From: Lactiplantibacillus paraplantarum | GTDB taxonomy: Bacteria; Bacillota; Bacilli; Lactobacillales; Lactobacillaceae | NCBI RefSeq assembly: GCF_003641145.1 | Contig: NZ_CP032744.1 | Location: 1,550,001-1,614,000 of the forward strand | Direction: 5' to 3' | Length of the DNA: 64,000 bases | In this document: positions 33,911 through 43,430 of the stretch, in pieces | Position numbering within the stretch: the first letter of the stretch is position 1 | How the letters are laid out: each line of letters starts with the position of its first letter | Made by a program: the position numbers and the translations under genes | Notes under the pieces: model-generated | What the model saw: the letters and a program-made list of their open reading frames with translations, nothing else | Database searches by the model: none | What the model was told of the DNA's origin: nothing

Positions 33911-33945
33911 AAAACACAATTATGCACCCTGTTATAGGCGATATT

Positions 33946-35271
33946 TTAGTTGTTAACAGTCAACGTTTCATCTTTAAAGGTTGCTAGGTCGGCCAAGGCC
34001 CGTTCAGAAATCGCCGTATTCCGTTCGCGCTTATCACGAATGCGTTGCTTCAGCTTCGGCATGATCCCGAAGTTCGCATTCATTGGTTGGAAATTGCTAG
34101 CACTCGTGTGTGTGATATAGTGGGCCATTGCCCCCATCATCGTGTCCGTTGGGAATACTACCGGATCTAGACCTAGCGCTAACCGGGCCGCATTCGTCCC
34201 CGCAACGATCCCACTCGCCGCACTTTCGATATAGCCTTCGACGCCCGTCATTTGGCCCGCAAAAAATAGGTCAGGCCGTTGCTGCGTCTGATAAGTTGGC
34301 GTTAATAGTTTTGGTGATTTCATAAAGGTATTACGATGCATGACACCATAACGGACAAATTCAACGTTCTCTAAGCCAGGAATCAATGAAAAGACCCGTT
34401 TCTGTTCGCCCCACTTAAGGTGGGTCTGGAAGCCCACAATATTATATAGATCGCCGGCCGCGTCATCTTGACGTAACTGAACGACTGCAAAGGGTTGCTT
34501 GCCCGTCTTCGGATCTTCAAGACCCACTGGTTTAAGTGGACCAAATAGCATCGTTTGGCGCCCACGTTGTGCCATCACTTCAATCGGCATACAGCCTTCA
34601 AAGACATCCGAATTTTCGAAATCATGGGCTTCGGCCATTTCGGCATGGATCAACGCGTCGTAGAAAACGTCAAATTCTGCTTCCGTCATCGGACAATTGA
34701 GATAGGCCGCTTCCCCCCGGTCATAACGTGACTTGAGGTAAACCTTATCCATATCGATCGAATCCTTCGTTAAAATCGGTGCCGCCGCATCGAAAAAGTG
34801 TAAGTCATCTTCATCGTTGAACGCTTGAATCGATTTTGCTAAGGACGCCGCGGTTAATGGGCCGGTCGCCACGACTGTAATGCCATCTGGAAGACTCGTG
34901 ATTTCTTCGTTAATGACTTCCACGTTTGGTAAATCAGTGATGGCCGCCGTAATTTCGGCAGAAAAAGTGTCGCGATCAACGGCTAGTGCACCGCCAGCTG
35001 GGACAGCGTGGTGTTCAGCCGCTTGCATCACGATCGAATCCATCTGCCGCATTTCGGCCTTTAGTAGGCCCGCCGCGTTGGCTAATTGGTTCGCCCGCAG
35101 TGAGTTTGTGCACACTAGTTCTGCAAATTGCGCCGTGTGATGGGCGGGGGTCATTTTACTTGGTCGCATTTCGTACAAGCGAACATTGACGCCCATGTTG
35201 GCAATATGCCACGCTGCTTCCGAGCCGGCTAAGCCAGCGCCAATGACGTTTACTGTTGGTATTGATGCCAT
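33946..35271 (-). CDS. trmFO: tRNA (uracil-54-C5)-methyltransferase TrmFO (Gid)
   Basis: A 441-residue flavoprotein that uses methylenetetrahydrofolate to make ribothymidine at position 54 of tRNA. The FAD loop [13 protein letters not shown] starts at residue 8, followed by [13 protein letters not shown] and the Cys-containing [11 protein letters not shown]. The late [20 protein letters not shown] is typical of the family. The start at 35271 has AGAGGA upstream; an earlier in-frame ATG at 35298 lacks one. It leads an operon with xerC, hslV, hslU and a galM-like gene. Confidence 0.94.
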   Translation of the reverse strand: MASIPTVNVIGAGLAGSEAAWHIANMGVNVRLYEMRPSKMTPAHHTAQFAELVCTNSLRANQLANAAGLLKAEMRQMDSIVMQAAEHHAVPAGGALAVDRDTFSAEITAAITDLPNVEVINEEITSLPDGITVVATGPLTAASLAKSIQAFNDEDDLHFFDAAAPILTKDSIDMDKVYLKSRYDRGEAAYLNCPMTEAEFDVFYDALIHAEMAEAHDFENSDVFEGCMPIEVMAQRGRQTMLFGPLKPVGLEDPKTGKQPFAVVQLRQDDAAGDLYNIVGFQTHLKWGEQKRVFSLIPGLENVEFVRYGVMHRNTFMKSPKLLTPTYQTQQRPDLFFAGQMTGVEGYIESAASGIVAGTNAARLALGLDPVVFPTDTMMGAMAHYITHTSASNFQPMNANFGIMPKLKQRIRDKRERNTAISERALADLATFKDETLTVNN

Positions 35272-35319
35272 CCAGAATTCCTCTTTTCTTGTTGTCATAC
35301 CATTGATAGTATTGTTGTC

Positions 35320-35348
35320 ATCATACCTGAGAAACTAGCAGAAGACAA
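35320..35348 (-). promoter_or_regulatory. Promoter of the trmFO operon
   Basis: On the minus strand TTGTCT (35343-35348) and TATGAT (35320-35325) have a 17-base spacer. The element lies about 50 bases before trmFO. Confidence 0.5.
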
Positions 35349-35513
35349 CTAATGGCATCAGCAAATCCTGCAGTGCCATGTCCATCGTCAAGCTTAAGGC
35401 GAACATTAATTTAAGTGGGCGCTTATTTTTCCGAGAAAACACTTGTCAATCAGTCGTGATGGTGAATTTTATCAATGGCTTCTCGAGAATTGTACGTGTT
35501 ATTTTACAATGCA

Positions 35514-35548
35514 CAAAAAAAGATCATCCGTAGATGACCATTTTTTGA
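35514..35548 (-). terminator. Terminator of topA
   Basis: GGTCATC and GATGATC pair around a four-base loop, with A-rich and T-rich flanks; on the minus strand the stem is followed by TTTTTTT. It begins two bases after the topA stop. Confidence 0.75.
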
Positions 35549-35549
35549 T

Positions 35550-37697
35550 TTATTTTTGCACATTTTCAGTATAATCGCCATTTGGACAAAGCACTTGCTT
35601 GCCACCTTTGACCTTCTTTTCGACCAGGTAATGGCCATCCTTCGGGCAATCGCGGCCAACCGGCTTATCCCAAGAGACAAAGTCACAATCTGGGAAGCGG
35701 GAACAACCATAGAAGATCCGGTTTTTCTTCGATTTCCGTTCAATGACCTGGCCCTGCTTGCATTGCGGACAAACGACACCAATTTCTTTAACGATTGGCT
35801 TCGTATTACGGCAATCCGGGAAACGGGAGCAGGCAAAGAATTTGCCGTAGCGGCCCATCTTCACAACCATTGGGGCGCCACAAATATCACAATTGAAACC
35901 CGCCAATTCGTCTTTGATTTGGATTTTCTCCATACTTTCCTCGGCCGTTGCGACTTCTTTAGAAAACGGCTTGTAGAAACTATCGACGACTTCGACCCAG
36001 TTTTCCTTACCTTCTTCAGTCGCATCCAGCTGTTCTTCTAAACTGGCAGTAAAACCGACATTAACGACATCCGGGAAGTATTCCTGAATAATATCGTTAA
36101 CGATTTCACCGAGTTCAGTTGGCACAAACCGGCGCGCTTCTAATTTGACGTAGTAGCGCCGCTGAATCGTATCCAAGGTTGGCGCGTACGTTGACGGCCG
36201 CCCAACACCATTTTCTTCCAATGCTTTGATGAGGTTGGCTTCAGAGTAACGTGCTGGTGGCTGGGTAAAGTGTTGTTGTGGATCAGTCTTCGATAACTTG
36301 ACCACGTCGCCCTCACTCAAATCTGGTAAGACGTTATTCTTTTCCGTCTTATCGTAGATCTTCGTAAAACCAGCAAACTTCGTCTTCGACCCGTTCGCCC
36401 GGAATTGGACGTCATTTTGGTCGATCGTGACCGCCATCGTATCGAGGACTTCAGGCGTCATCTGACTAGCCACAAACCGTGACCAGATCAGCTGGTATAA
36501 CCGGAATTGATCCTTCGTCAAGTAGTCTTTGATGCTAGCTGGTGTCCGGAAGACGGATGAGGGCCGGATTGCTTCATGGGCATCCTGAGCGCCTTCTGGT
36601 AACTTGCCCTTGACAGGTTTGGTGGCCGCATATTCTGCGCCATATTCTTTATGCAAGAATTGTGACGCTTCGTGCTTGGCAATCGACGAGATCCGAGTCG
36701 AGTCAGTCCGCATATAAGTGATTAAGCCGACGCTACCTTCCTTACCACCAACGTTGATGCCTTCATACAATTGTTGTGCCGCCATCATCGTCTTACGCGT
36801 CCGGAAATTCAACTTCCGGTTGGCATCCTGTTGCATGGTGGAAGTCGTAAATGGCGGTGCTGGGAACCGTTTGCGTTCCTTTTTGACGACTTTGACGACA
36901 TTAAAATCGCCATTGCGATCTAATTGGCCCAAGATTTTTTGGACCGCATCGTTGTCATCCAAAGGTTGCTTCTTACCATGGGTGCCATAAAAACTCGCCA
37001 TGAATTTGGAACGGCCCTTTTGAAATTCACTATCGATCGTCCAATACTCTTGGGGTTTGAACGCTTTAATTTCATTTTCACGTTGAATGATCAAATCTAG
37101 CGCGATCGATTGCACCCGACCGGCCGATAATCCCTTTTTGACCTTTTTCCACAATAATGGACTAATCGAATAACCCACTAATCGGTCCAAAATCCGCCGG
37201 GCCTGTTGGGCATCCACTAGGTCCATATCAATTGAACGTGGTTCCTTAAAGGCGTTTTTGACCGTATCCTTGGTGATTTCATTGAAGACGACCCGGTTTT
37301 TATCCTTAGGGTCTAACCCTAATAAATAGGATAAGTGCCAAGCAATGGCTTCCCCTTCACGGTCCGGGTCAGATGCGAGGTACACGGCTTTGGCTTTTTT
37401 AGCCTCTTTCCGCAATCCCTTGATCACATCACCCTTACCACGAATCGAGATATAGTGCGGTTGATAGTCGTTATCCACGTCGACACCCATCTTGCTCTTC
37501 GGTAAATCCCGAATATGGCCCAGACTAGCAACGACTTTATAAGAACGACCTAAATATTTTTCAATCGTTTTTGCTTTAGATGGTGATTCTACAATCACCA
37601 ATTTTTTAGCGGGTGCTTTACTTTTCCGCTTAGTCGCGGTTTTAGTTGCGGTCTTCCGCTTTGCCGCTGGTTTGGCTTTAGTTGTACTTGCAGCCAC
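35550..37697 (-). CDS. topA: DNA topoisomerase I (TopA)
   Basis: A 715-residue type IA topoisomerase that relaxes negative supercoils. After a Lys/Ala-rich N-terminal tail of about 30 residues come the TOPRIM segment [34 protein letters not shown], and the catalytic Tyr in [14 protein letters not shown] near residue 325. The C-terminus has two clear four-Cys zinc ribbons (CDICG...CSRFPDC and CPQCK...CSRFPDC) and a degenerate third. The basic tail is longer than in many homologues and could bind DNA. It is the last gene of the rbgA-rnhB-dprA-topA cluster, the normal Firmicutes order. Confidence 0.95.
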   Translation of the reverse strand: MAASTTKAKPAAKRKTATKTATKRKSKAPAKKLVIVESPSKAKTIEKYLGRSYKVVASLGHIRDLPKSKMGVDVDNDYQPHYISIRGKGDVIKGLRKEAKKAKAVYLASDPDREGEAIAWHLSYLLGLDPKDKNRVVFNEITKDTVKNAFKEPRSIDMDLVDAQQARRILDRLVGYSISPLLWKKVKKGLSAGRVQSIALDLIIQRENEIKAFKPQEYWTIDSEFQKGRSKFMASFYGTHGKKQPLDDNDAVQKILGQLDRNGDFNVVKVVKKERKRFPAPPFTTSTMQQDANRKLNFRTRKTMMAAQQLYEGINVGGKEGSVGLITYMRTDSTRISSIAKHEASQFLHKEYGAEYAATKPVKGKLPEGAQDAHEAIRPSSVFRTPASIKDYLTKDQFRLYQLIWSRFVASQMTPEVLDTMAVTIDQNDVQFRANGSKTKFAGFTKIYDKTEKNNVLPDLSEGDVVKLSKTDPQQHFTQPPARYSEANLIKALEENGVGRPSTYAPTLDTIQRRYYVKLEARRFVPTELGEIVNDIIQEYFPDVVNVGFTASLEEQLDATEEGKENWVEVVDSFYKPFSKEVATAEESMEKIQIKDELAGFNCDICGAPMVVKMGRYGKFFACSRFPDCRNTKPIVKEIGVVCPQCKQGQVIERKSKKNRIFYGCSRFPDCDFVSWDKPVGRDCPKDGHYLVEKKVKGGKQVLCPNGDYTENVQK

Positions 37698-37785
37698 GCA
37701 ATCAGCTCCTTACAGGTTTCATCATCATTATTATAAATATCAGTTTAAGAAATCCCTGTAATCATATTTCAAAAATTTCGTGTTG

Positions 37786-38652
37786 TCAAATTTTTGGTAA
37801 AAACTCTTCTATTATATGTCGTGAATTTAGGACTGGTTTGGCTCCGGCCACGATCAATTGATTGCAACCAGCCGAGAATGGGGCATCGATTGGTCCGGGT
37901 ACTGCTAGAACATTGCGGTTGTTCTGTAAGGCCAAATTAGCAGTGATCAGACTCCCCGAATGGGCCTGTGCCTCAACCACCATGACCGTTTGGCATAGCC
38001 CGGCAATAATCCGGTTGCGAGCCACAAAATGGTATGGTTCAGGACCGACACCTAGTGGATACTCACTAATTAATAAGCCGACCTGACTAATCTGCTGCTG
38101 TAATTCGCGATGTTGACGGGGATAACTAATATCTAGGCCAGTTCCAATGACTGCAATTGTGGGCAAGCCAAAACGAAGGGCAGCACGGTGAGCAAAACCA
38201 TCGGCGCCCTTCGCTAACCCACTAACAATCGTTACCTTTTCCGCTGCTAACGGTGCTAATAACTGAGCTACCGCCCGCTCTGCATATGATGTTGCCTGCC
38301 GGGCACCAACGACAGCAAGTTGGCGTGTCGCTAACAATTCCCGTTGTCCACGCAAAAATAAGACAAGCGGTGGCTGATAGCCTTCTAGCAACGCTAATGG
38401 ATAATCAGCGTCTAGAATCGTCAAAATATCAACTTGGGCGTGTCGTTGTAAACGCCGTTGAAACGCCGCACTCCGCCAATCAGCTGTAAAGCGTGCCACT
38501 TGGCTTGGTGTTAGCTTAGCAACCCGACTAATCTTAGAAGGCTCAGTGATGACACGGCGTGACGCGCGACAATATTGTAATACCCGCACCATCCCTGCAT
38601 AACCAATCCCCTGGACGACTTGTAACCGAACTAATAAACTTCGTAATTGCAC
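37786..38652 (-). CDS. dprA: DNA-processing protein DprA
   Basis: A protein of about 288 residues that loads RecA onto incoming single-stranded DNA in natural transformation. The extended Rossmann domain is clear: LAVVGARQATSYAER, IVSGLAKGADGFAHRAAL, VIGTGLDISYPRQHREL, FVARNRIIAGL and VVEAQAHSGSLITANLAL. The start is uncertain: the frame is open to a TTG at 38691, and GTG codons occur at 38664, 38661 and 38652, none with a strong ribosome binding site; 38652 is chosen for the GGTGGG in front. No C-terminal winged-helix domain is present. Confidence 0.9.
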   Translation of the reverse strand: MQLRSLLVRLQVVQGIGYAGMVRVLQYCRASRRVITEPSKISRVAKLTPSQVARFTADWRSAAFQRRLQRHAQVDILTILDADYPLALLEGYQPPLVLFLRGQRELLATRQLAVVGARQATSYAERAVAQLLAPLAAEKVTIVSGLAKGADGFAHRAALRFGLPTIAVIGTGLDISYPRQHRELQQQISQVGLLISEYPLGVGPEPYHFVARNRIIAGLCQTVMVVEAQAHSGSLITANLALQNNRNVLAVPGPIDAPFSAGCNQLIVAGAKPVLNSRHIIEEFLPKI

Positions 38653-38731
38653 GGTGCCCACCACTTTCTTTACGCATCCGGCCTGTCCCAAGATGCTGAG
38701 CAGGCACTCGCTTTAAGAAGTAGTTACGGAT

Positions 38732-39499
38732 TTACGCGCGCTTAGCGTTTCGAACCGGTGAAAAAGATTGGCGATGAATCGGAGTGGCCCCGAGACTGGC
38801 CAACCCGGCCAAATGCTTAGCAGTCCCGTAGCCCATATTATCAGCAAAGTCGTACCCGGGATACACTTGATCGTACATTGTCATCAAGTGATCCCGAACG
38901 ACTTTAGCGACAATACTAGCTGCTGAGATACTGGCACTCTTTGCATCACCTTTGATTAAACGAGTCTGTTCAATCGGCACTGGCACCTGCATCGCGTCAA
39001 CTAGTAAGCGCGTTGGTTGAACCGGCAAATTATGAACGGCCTGGGCCATTGCGACCCGGGTCGCCTCGTAAATATTCAATCGATCAATCTGCTGCGCATC
39101 CGCAACGCCGATTCCCACGGCGACCGCTTCTTCTAGGATCCGTGGCATCAGGGCCGCCCGTTTCTTGGCTGTTAATTGCTTTGAATCATTGACTTCTAGC
39201 AAATCAAAATGATCGTCCAAGACCACAGCGGCAGTTACGACCGGGCCAGCTAACGGACCGCGACCAACTTCATCGATCCCAGCAACGTATTGTCCGCCGT
39301 GGGCCCAAAAATCCCGTTCTAAACGCATATGTTGATTAAAACGTGTCACTAATGCCGCCTGTTTTTCAGCTTGTCGCAAATAGTGTTGATAAGCCTGTTG
39401 CACGCCCTTGCGAGGATCGGCTTGGGCCGCGGCTAGAAGTGCTGCCGTTGGTTGCTCAGCCAGTAGCCGTTTAAAATCCGCAATCGTTCGTTCAGGCAT
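38732..39499 (-). CDS. rnhB: Ribonuclease HII (RnhB)
   Basis: A 255-residue RNase H type 2 enzyme that removes RNA from DNA-RNA hybrids and single ribonucleotides. Catalytic acidic residues lie in [25 protein letters not shown] and the Asp of [11 protein letters not shown], with [18 protein letters not shown] as the substrate-binding region. About 60 residues precede the catalytic domain, as in Bacillus-type RnhB. The start overlaps the rbgA end by 8 bases, so translation is likely coupled. Confidence 0.94.
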   Translation of the reverse strand: MPERTIADFKRLLAEQPTAALLAAAQADPRKGVQQAYQHYLRQAEKQAALVTRFNQHMRLERDFWAHGGQYVAGIDEVGRGPLAGPVVTAAVVLDDHFDLLEVNDSKQLTAKKRAALMPRILEEAVAVGIGVADAQQIDRLNIYEATRVAMAQAVHNLPVQPTRLLVDAMQVPVPIEQTRLIKGDAKSASISAASIVAKVVRDHLMTMYDQVYPGYDFADNMGYGTAKHLAGLASLGATPIHRQSFSPVRNAKRA

Positions 39500-40346
39500 C
39501 GGGTTGATCCCCCGTTAAGTCGAGCGTAAAGCGCCCAAGCCGACCCTTACGAATATCTAAGAGGAAAGCCACGCAGAAACGTTCCCAATCATCGCGCATC
39601 CCCGCATTTTTGGTCATCGCAATCAGTAATTCTGGATTTGGTAAGGCCAACTGATCAGCTGTCAAATGGTAACGGTCGACTAAGCGTGTCGCGTAGTGCT
39701 GCTTGAAGAAGTCCAAGGCAAACAAAGCAACGTCATCGTTAGGATAGATATTTTCCTTGATCGCACCCGTGACGGCCAGCTTGGTCCCAACGACTTGGTC
39801 TTCAAACTTCGGCCATAAAATCCCTGGGGTGTCGAGTAATTCCAATTTATTGGACGCTTTGAGCCACTGCTGGCCCTTAGTAACGCCCGGACGATCACCG
39901 ACTTTGGCAATTTTTTTATTGACAATATGGTTTAATAAGGTCGATTTACCAACGTTGGGAATACCGACACAGACCGCGCGGATTGGCCGATTAGTAATAC
40001 CGCGAGCTGCAATCTTGGCTAACTTGTCAGCCAACATGTCACTAGCCGCTTGCGTCATTTGCTTACCAATCGTGCGACTACGTGAATCGACCGCGATCGC
40101 AACTTGACCCTGGTCTTCATAATACTTGACCCAGTCAGCTGTCGCTTGGGGATCTGCCAAGTCCTTCTTGGTCATAATTAAGAGGTGTGGTTTTTGTTGA
40201 ACCGTTTTTTCAATTTCTGGATTCCGGGAAGCCACTGGAATCCGGGCGTCGACCAATTCAAAAACAATATCAACTAAGTGTAAATTGTCCTGAATTTGAT
40301 GAATCGCCTTGGCCATATGACCTGGGTACCATTGAATATTTGCCAT
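39492..40346 (-). CDS. rbgA: Ribosome biogenesis GTPase RbgA (YlqF)
   Basis: A 284-residue circularly permuted GTPase required for late assembly of the 50S subunit. The motif order is permuted as expected: G4 (MTKKDLAD near residue 57) comes before G1 ([12 protein letters not shown] near residue 128) and G3 ([10 protein letters not shown]). The N-terminal [11 protein letters not shown] is typical of the family and the C-terminal domain binds RNA. It leads the rbgA-rnhB-dprA-topA cluster. Confidence 0.94.
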   Translation of the reverse strand: MANIQWYPGHMAKAIHQIQDNLHLVDIVFELVDARIPVASRNPEIEKTVQQKPHLLIMTKKDLADPQATADWVKYYEDQGQVAIAVDSRSRTIGKQMTQAASDMLADKLAKIAARGITNRPIRAVCVGIPNVGKSTLLNHIVNKKIAKVGDRPGVTKGQQWLKASNKLELLDTPGILWPKFEDQVVGTKLAVTGAIKENIYPNDDVALFALDFFKQHYATRLVDRYHLTADQLALPNPELLIAMTKNAGMRDDWERFCVAFLLDIRKGRLGRFTLDLTGDQPDA

Positions 40347-40825
40347 TACGTTGTGCTCCTTTTTCTCGTGGCGTGAATGCCTTCAAGCTTTGATCATTGT
40401 TAAAATTTTTTAACAGCACTGGCTGTCAAGCCGATGCTGCTAGTTCCAGTGGTGACATGCTTAAGTATTCTGCACTAACCGCTACTAATGCACTCATTCG
40501 CTGAAGCCGTTAGTCACTGTGCATTCATGAACTAAACATCCCACGCTTACTAGTCTAGGACTAGCATGGTGCAGCAATCTATATTTTACCATGTTTACAC
40601 CGACCATGCTTTGAAACCGCCCATTGACCTGCTGCCCAAGACATCTTCACGTTAATTTAGTTAACCGGAATCTCTGTACCATTTTACTGGGTGCAAGCTT
40701 GCGATAACTGTCAATTAGTTCGTTAGTCAAAGCTCATCGCACAACCCCACTTAGATTAACGCTTCGTTGATAATGTCCGTCGCTACAATCATAATCATAT
40801 ACACAGTTCGCCTACTGCCGACCAC
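40347..40825. other. About 480 bases without a gene upstream of rbgA
   Basis: No open frame or known leader RNA is visible. The stretch contains a palindrome GTTAAAATTTTTTAAC (40399-40414) and several near-copies of GCACTAA/TTAGTGC around 40470-40530. Promoter elements for rbgA must lie here, but I could not pick a convincing pair. Confidence 0.35.
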
Positions 40826-40882
40826 AAATAAGCGCGACGTCACAGTCCCTCATCAAGGTGACTGTAACCGTCGCGCTTATTT
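40826..40882 (-). terminator. Terminator of the MetE-like gene
   Basis: AAATAAGCGCGACG pairs with CGTCGCGCTTATTT, and an inner ACAGTC/GACTGT stem extends it. On the minus strand it follows the MetE-like stop by about 40 bases; the symmetry could stop both strands. Confidence 0.75.
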
Positions 40883-40923
40883 GATTGTCGTTTGATAGCC
40901 GTCAGCTAACTAACTGACGTGAC

Positions 40924-42072
40924 TTAATCCCAGAATTTAGCCGCAATCTTTTGTCCCTGATCAATCTTTGCCCACTGCTGAGCCTCCGTTAACTCGTTGC
41001 CTGAGTCACACGAAGCGAAGCCGCATTGCTGGGATAAATATAACTGGTCCTTATTCAAGATTTGACTAGCTTGTGTCAGTAACCGTAACGCACGATCTTC
41101 ATCATCTAAGGTATTGGTTTTACTGGATAACAGTCCCAAGACGACTTCCACATTCGGCCGGTCCTCAAGTACCTTGAGCGCTGAAAGATCACCGGCGCGG
41201 TCATCGTCCCATTCAAGGAAGAAACGGTCGTAGTGTTGATCATGCAGGAACTTCTTAGCAATCGTATTGTAACTGCCTTCCGCAAAGTGCCGACTTTCAT
41301 AGTTACCACGGCAATTATGCGTCCAAACTTTCAATCCTAATTGATGACCAAAATCAACTAATTCATTATTAGTGTTGACAGCCACATCAGCTAATTCTTG
41401 GAGACTGCCATTTCCAGCACCAAAGGGACTTTGCTGATTATCACTGGCAAACACTTCCCACAAGCAGTCATCAAATTGAATGATTTTGCCACCCGCAGCC
41501 TGATAATCCGTTAAGAATTCTTTATACGCCCCGAGTAAGCCTGCATGCAAGTCATCAACAGTCTTGTAAACCTGGTCCGGGCCATATAACTTATCAATGT
41601 ATCCAAACTCAACAAAGGCGTGCGCGGGACTCCAGATCGTTAATTTAACGTCATTACCATCGGCTTGTGCCTTAAGTTGCTGATAAATATCGATGAAGTG
41701 ATGATGCTTACCCGAAAGTGGCGCCGTGATTTCAATGCCAATATCTTTACGTGTTTCAAAATCACTGCCGTCATGATCACGAAAATTATAACCTTCATCC
41801 GCAATAAACCGCCGAACCCCACTAAACCCCCAGATAAAATCTAAATGCCACATTGACTTCGTATATTCGCCATCCGTTAGCACATCAATACCATGCGCTT
41901 TTTCGGTGGCAATCACCTTTTTCACTGCCGCTGTTTCGGCAGCCTGATAGCCCGGCAAAGCCTCATAGAATGGGTATTGAATATCGTCACGATGTTCGAT
42001 TTGATTTTTATAAGTAAGTAAACTAGCCGGGCGTAAGAGTGAGCCAACCAATTGGAAATGTGTTTGTGTCAT
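40924..42072 (-). CDS. MetE-like methionine synthase (cobalamin-independent, short form)
   Basis: A 382-residue protein equivalent to the C-terminal catalytic domain of cobalamin-independent methionine synthase, of the YxjG/YxjH type. It should transfer a methyl group to homocysteine. Zinc-site residues are visible: a His-Asn-Cys in WTHNCRGNYES and a Cys in QQCGFASCDSG near the end, with IIQFDDCLWE also conserved. The N-terminal FQLVGSLLRPASLL is typical of the short forms. The methyl donor is not certain because short forms lack the folate-binding N-terminal half. A LysR gene is divergent, a layout usual for met genes. Confidence 0.85.
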   Translation of the reverse strand: MTQTHFQLVGSLLRPASLLTYKNQIEHRDDIQYPFYEALPGYQAAETAAVKKVIATEKAHGIDVLTDGEYTKSMWHLDFIWGFSGVRRFIADEGYNFRDHDGSDFETRKDIGIEITAPLSGKHHHFIDIYQQLKAQADGNDVKLTIWSPAHAFVEFGYIDKLYGPDQVYKTVDDLHAGLLGAYKEFLTDYQAAGGKIIQFDDCLWEVFASDNQQSPFGAGNGSLQELADVAVNTNNELVDFGHQLGLKVWTHNCRGNYESRHFAEGSYNTIAKKFLHDQHYDRFFLEWDDDRAGDLSALKVLEDRPNVEVVLGLLSSKTNTLDDEDRALRLLTQASQILNKDQLYLSQQCGFASCDSGNELTEAQQWAKIDQGQKIAAKFWD

Positions 42073-42108
42073 AATGTAATCATCCTCCGTGTCTGTCTTA
42101 ATGAGTTT

Positions 42109-42117
42109 ATTATAACA
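42109..42117 (-). promoter_or_regulatory. Promoter of the MetE-like gene
   Basis: On the minus strand TGTTATAAT is a perfect extended -10 element, about 37 bases before the start codon. The -35 is weak, which fits a gene that needs an activator. Confidence 0.5.
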
Positions 42118-42153
42118 ATCTGATTAGAAAATAGATAAGACTGATTACATTGA

Positions 42154-42162
42154 TGATATAAT
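42154..42162 (+). promoter_or_regulatory. Promoter of the divergent LysR gene
   Basis: TGATATAAT is a perfect extended -10 element. Its last bases overlap the ATAGG-N5-CCTAT palindrome, so the regulator probably represses itself there. Confidence 0.45.
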
Positions 42163-42175
42163 AGGCAACACCTAT
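42161..42175 (+). promoter_or_regulatory. Candidate LysR operator
   Basis: ATAGG-CAACA-CCTAT is a 15-base inverted repeat in the spacer between the MetE-like gene and lysR, 44 bases upstream of the metE-like -10. This position fits an LTTR recognition site. Confidence 0.4.
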
Positions 42176-42261
42176 AACTTAAATAATTTATTCAATCACG
42201 CCAGCTACAATCATGCGTTAACTAGATACTGAAACCAGACATTTCTCAGGAGGTGCACTTA

Positions 42262-43191
42262 ATGCGTATTCAACAATTGCGCTACTTAGAAAAAATTGCC
42301 ACGACCGGCTCAATCAACGAGGCGGCCAAACAACTATTTATCAGCCAACCCTCATTATCCCAAGCAATGAAAGAACTCGAAAAGGAATATCAAGTACAAC
42401 TATTTTATCGTCATAAAACGGGGATCACTTTGACGGATGCGGGCCGTGAATTCATTAACTATTCCCGCAGCGTCCTCGATCAAGTTAATTTACTCAACGA
42501 ACATTTTGGCCAGGGAACCGTTCGCAAGCGGATCTTTAGTGTCTCTGCGCAACACTATGCGTTTGTCGTGAACGCCTTTGTCGAATTGGTCAAGGAAATT
42601 GGTGGCGATACTTATCAGTTCACATTACGCGAGACTGAAACGGCCAACGTGCTCAATGACGTTCAGACTTTGAAAAGCGAACTCGGCGTCATTTACCTTA
42701 ATAGGTTCAATCAGACCGTGCTTAGCCGTTTGATTGCTGACAAAGACTTAAGCTTCGTCCCGTTATTCGAGGCCCACCCACACGTCTTCGTGGGTCGTGA
42801 TAACCCGTTAACGCACAAGCAAGAACTGACTTTGGATGACCTACGAGACTATCCCTACCTTTCTTATGAGCAGGGCGATACGAGTTCCTTTTATTTTGCA
42901 GAAGAAATTCTCAGTACGCTGCCTCATAAAAAACATATCCGCATCAGTGATCGGGCCACGATCTTCAACTTGATGGTGGGTTTGAACGGTTACACGATCA
43001 GTTCAGGCATCATCAGCAGTGAACTCAATGACGAAAAAATTGTGGCAATCCCACTAAAAGTGGACGATGCCATGACCCTTGGATACCTGCGCCATAAAAA
43101 AATCGAATTAAGCACGACAGCCCAGCGCTATTTGACACTGTTGAAACAGCACATTCAAGGATATGGCTTTGACGTTTTTAATGATAATTGA
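42262..43191 (+). CDS. LysR-family regulator, probably of methionine metabolism
   Basis: A 309-residue LTTR with the N-terminal helix-turn-helix TTGSINEAAKQLFISQPSLSQAMKELEKEY and a C-terminal effector domain. The ATG at 42262 has AGGAGG 8 bases upstream, better than the GTG three codons earlier. It is divergent from the MetE-like gene, and a palindrome between them could bind it. LTTRs in this arrangement usually respond to O-acetylserine, homocysteine or another sulfur metabolite; the actual effector cannot be read from sequence. Confidence 0.85.
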   Translation: MRIQQLRYLEKIATTGSINEAAKQLFISQPSLSQAMKELEKEYQVQLFYRHKTGITLTDAGREFINYSRSVLDQVNLLNEHFGQGTVRKRIFSVSAQHYAFVVNAFVELVKEIGGDTYQFTLRETETANVLNDVQTLKSELGVIYLNRFNQTVLSRLIADKDLSFVPLFEAHPHVFVGRDNPLTHKQELTLDDLRDYPYLSYEQGDTSSFYFAEEILSTLPHKKHIRISDRATIFNLMVGLNGYTISSGIISSELNDEKIVAIPLKVDDAMTLGYLRHKKIELSTTAQRYLTLLKQHIQGYGFDVFNDN

Positions 43192-43228
43192 CTACTTGAC
43201 ACATGACGTGACTGAATTCATTTTTTGT

Positions 43229-43261
43229 CAACAACAGCCTACAGTGGTGGGTTGTTTTTTT
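43229..43261 (+). terminator. Terminator of the LysR gene
   Basis: AACAAC pairs with GTTGTT, extended by imperfect inner pairs, and is followed by a run of T residues to 43261. Confidence 0.65.
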
Positions 43262-43343
43262 GCAATTTTGATCAAGGCCTTAATGTCCAAACCGTGATTC
43301 CCCTCACTAAAGCATTTAAACATCATATATATCCTTTTCAAAA

Positions 43344-43376
43344 CCCCCGCTGAGTTGTGGATTAACTCAGCAGGGG
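43344..43376. terminator. Strong hairpin, terminator of mrr (possibly bidirectional)
   Basis: CCCCCGCTGAGTT pairs with AACTCAGCAGGGG with one mismatch-bulge and a 7-base loop. On the minus strand it is followed by TTTTG after the mrr stop; on the plus strand TTTTTT follows 7 bases later. Confidence 0.65.
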
Positions 43377-43430
43377 TATCAGTTTTTTATCTTACTTTAT
43401 TGATCAAACTTCAACACACTCAAAGCCCAA

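Noticed and set aside
35556-36041. 161-codon open frame antisense to topA
   Set aside because: It is the complement of the Cys-rich and preceding part of topA, with no ribosome binding site and no family features.
40399-40414. GTTAAAATTTTTTAAC as a regulator site for rbgA
   Set aside because: A/T palindromes of this kind are frequent in this DNA, and no second copy or promoter overlap was found.
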